A DNA stretch of 7,654 bases from CAVXAE01 sp044225565 (GTDB taxonomy: Bacteria > Pseudomonadota > Gammaproteobacteria > Steroidobacterales > Steroidobacteraceae): assembly GCA_044225565.1 (NCBI GenBank), contig JBGAIL010000214.1, positions 1 through 7,654 of the forward strand, read 5' to 3'. Position 1 is the stretch's first letter, and every line of letters starts with the position of its first letter. Of the stretch, positions 5,949-7,654 are shown piece by piece. The translations under genes and the position numbers were made by a program. Below the pieces are notes generated by a model. It searched no databases and was not told the origin of the DNA. It saw only the letters and a list, made by a program, of their open reading frames with translations.

Positions 5949-7654
5949 GCGGGCTTGCAACGAAGGGCGTCGGGCCATCCCCGCAGCCATGCCTCGGTGT
6001 TGAGATGGTCGAGAATCTCCTCCACCGGCGCCAGCAACCCGGCCGTGTCGCCGCACAAGGCCGTCTCGAGCCGACGCCTGTCCAGGATGCCTCTCTTCAC
6101 CATCAGGCCGTCGAGCAGCAGCTCGCGGACGAAACCGAGGTCGGCGCGGACCACTCCGCAGAGATGCTCCGCCAGCCCACCCTTCACGCGTCGCGACAGG
6201 ATCTGAGTCGGCACGTCGCCGGTGAAGGCGCGGCGCGCGAGGCCACGCTCCCGCCCACCATCCATCAGCCGATGAGTGGGCAGGCCCAGGCAAAACTCGA
6301 TGAGTGGCTGCGACCGCAAGGGATGCACGGGCTCGACCTCCTCCGGGTCGGCGCTCAGGTCGTAGAACGGTTCGGGGAAGCCGAGCTGGTGGACGTGCCA
6401 GGCCTTTCCCGGAAACGGCTCGAGGGCATGAGCCGCCGGGGCCGATACAGTCTCATCCGGCTTTTCGCGGCACGTCAGCGCCTCCCGGCCGAGCAGCACG
6501 CGATGCCGGGCCGCCTGCGCGCGCACATCGAACGGGTGCCCGAACCAGGCGTGCCGCATCGCATGTCGCATCACCGTCCAGATGGAGGTCGATCCGGAAG
6601 GATCTTCCGTGCGCGCGACGGCCAGGACGATGCGGAAGAATCCCGGATCCGGGCCCTTCCTCCTCAGATAGTCGGCTGCAGTGAGTCGAATGCCGCTCTG
6701 AAGGAACAGTTGATCGCCACCGCGGCCGCCGAAAATCGCATCGGTGCCCACCTCTCGTGCGAGGTCGCCGTCGCTGGGGCCCGCGAGTGCGCAGCCCTGG
6801 CACACCGTGGGATTCGGTGCTCTGGCCATCTGCAGCATCCTTTCGAGGCGGATCCCCGAGCCTCTCGCGCGCTCGATGAGACGCACGGATGCCCGTTCCG
6901 CCGCAATGCGCGCGAACGCACGCTCGTCAGTGTCCGAGCCTGCGGAATGGTCGTTCACGCAGACGATCCGCGGGCCTTCCGGAATGTCCTGCAGGCAGGC
7001 GAGCACGATGGCCGAGTCGAGCCCTCCGGAAAGCTTGTGGAGAATGCTTCGGTATTCCGACGCCCATGCCCGAACGCAGGCTCGCGTGAGACCGCGCAAT
7101 CGTGCCGCCGCCTCCTCGGCTTCGACCGGGTTCTCCGCGGCCGACATGGCGGACACGGACGCTCTCCAGCAGGTCTCGATGCGCAGCGACCCGGCCGCGA
7201 CCACGCCACGGCAGCCGGGCAGGATCTCCGTCACCTCCGCGAGCGCGGTCCGCGGTTCCCGCAACACTTCGAAACAGGCATGCCGCGCGATGTATCCCCA
7301 GTCGATGTGGAAAGCGTGCAAGCCCGCCCGCAGACAATCCGGCATGTATGAGAAGCACACCCGGACTCCGGCAGCGCCCGTGATGAAACATGGGAGGCCT
7401 CCGGCGGGATCCCGCACGATGCACGTCTCGCCGCTGCGTTCATCGTGCAGAAATGCGACGTAGCGACCCCAGTATCGCTCGATGAGCCGGCGCCCCCTGC
7501 TCGAGACGATCGCCAGGCTCTCGTCCTCGTCCAGCGATGCCCTGCGTGGCACTTCGCTCTCCGCACTCACACCCCTGAAGAGCGTGCCGAGCACAACGCC
7601 GACACCACGCGCGAGGCACGTGTCGCGGCTTCCGCGAGCCCCCATTCCCCTCAC
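5945..7654 (-). CDS. Second lasso cyclase C2 (asparagine synthetase B-like), 5' end outside window
   Basis: The frame is open to the window edge and gives 569 residues. Aligning PP-loops (209-215 here, 251-257 in C1) shows that about 40 N-terminal residues are missing, so the GTG at the edge is not the start. The protein is a clear paralogue of C1. Shared blocks include YWGRYVAF, the PP-loop SGGLDSA with VLACLQ behind it, FGGRGGDQLF (308-317), SQPLIEFCL (448-456), RRVKGG (488-493) and FVRELLLDG (508-516). The ATP-binding elements are intact, so it is probably active. Overall similarity to C1 is only moderate, which points to an old duplication or separate acquisition rather than a recent copy. 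Its stop overlaps the D start (ATGA). It could act on the same precursor, or serve another A/B pair upstream of the window. Whether Cys2 of a glutaminase site is present cannot be seen. Confidence 0.92.
   Translation of the reverse strand: MRGMGARGSRDTCLARGVGVVLGTLFRGVSAESEVPRRASLDEDESLAIVSSRGRRLIERYWGRYVAFLHDERSGETCIVRDPAGGLPCFITGAAGVRVCFSYMPDCLRAGLHAFHIDWGYIARHACFEVLREPRTALAEVTEILPGCRGVVAAGSLRIETCWRASVSAMSAAENPVEAEEAAARLRGLTRACVRAWASEYRSILHKLSGGLDSAIVLACLQDIPEGPRIVCVNDHSAGSDTDERAFARIAAERASVRLIERARGSGIRLERMLQMARAPNPTVCQGCALAGPSDGDLAREVGTDAIFGGRGGDQLFLQSGIRLTAADYLRRKGPDPGFFRIVLAVARTEDPSGSTSIWTVMRHAMRHAWFGHPFDVRAQAARHRVLLGREALTCREKPDETVSAPAAHALEPFPGKAWHVHQLGFPEPFYDLSADPEEVEPVHPLRSQPLIEFCLGLPTHRLMDGGRERGLARRAFTGDVPTQILSRRVKGGLAEHLCGVVRADLGFVRELLLDGLMVKRGILDRRRLETALCGDTAGLLAPVEEILDHLNTEAWLRGWPDALRCKPA

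Noticed and set aside
5199..6206. Plus-strand open frame of 335 codons opposite the exporter
   Set aside because: It is antisense to the membrane domain and N-terminal part of D, and its Arg/Gln/Glu-rich translation has no motif.
5949..6293. 115-codon N-terminal extension of the exporter
   Set aside because: It lies inside C2 in another frame and is Arg/Pro/Gly-rich; the ATG overlapping the C2 stop gives a normal-length exporter.
5933..7351. Plus-strand open frame of 472 codons opposite C2
   Set aside because: It is the mirror of a well-supported cyclase; its composition is that of the complementary frame and there is no domain.

Overview
The window is GC-rich and densely coded. Almost all of it is a lasso-peptide (RiPP) biosynthetic locus on the minus strand, ending tail-to-tail against the 3' end of an S9-family (prolyl-oligopeptidase type) peptidase on the plus strand. 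GC-rich codon use, a secreted DsbA-type oxidoreductase, a single-chain B protein (RRE fused to the protease) and a neighbouring S9 peptidase all point to a Gram-negative proteobacterium. The genus cannot be read from the sequence.

Layout in the direction of minus-strand transcription (high to low coordinates): (1) a 5'-truncated asparagine-synthetase-like lasso cyclase, here C2 (7654-5945); (2) an ABC exporter with fused membrane and ATPase domains, D (5948-4170); (3) an exported DsbA-like thiol oxidoreductase with a CGSC active site (4173-3460); (4) a ~200-bp gap that probably carries a 5' UTR or promoter; (5) a 54-residue precursor, A (3259-3095), with two Cys near its C terminus; (6) a 124-bp gap with a strong 11-bp-stem hairpin; (7) the RRE-transglutaminase-like leader peptidase B (2970-2251); (8) a second, complete cyclase, C1 (2250-382). 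C2/D and D/dsbA-like overlap by 4 nt (ATGA), and B/C1 abut directly (TGAATG). The genes therefore form two tightly coupled blocks, C2-D-dsbA and A-B-C1. On the plus strand, positions 2-400 encode the C-terminal ~132 residues of the S9 peptidase, whose stop overlaps the 3' end of C1 by 19 bp.

Inferred pathway: B binds the leader of A through its RRE and cleaves it. C1 (and/or C2) adenylates a side-chain carboxylate and closes the macrolactam. D exports the product. The DsbA-like protein probably forms a disulfide between the two Cys of the tail. The S9 peptidase may be a lasso isopeptidase that opens the ring, although its N-terminal part and catalytic Ser lie outside the window.

Three things are unusual. 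The locus has two cyclase genes. It combines an oxidoreductase with a Cys-containing tail. In the precursor, the leader register (G-x5-T-x before a Gly) places the only downstream acidic residue at core position 10, whereas characterised lasso rings have 7-9 residues. No stretch longer than 300 bases lacks a gene. No RNA genes, mobile elements, long direct repeats or CRISPR arrays were seen.
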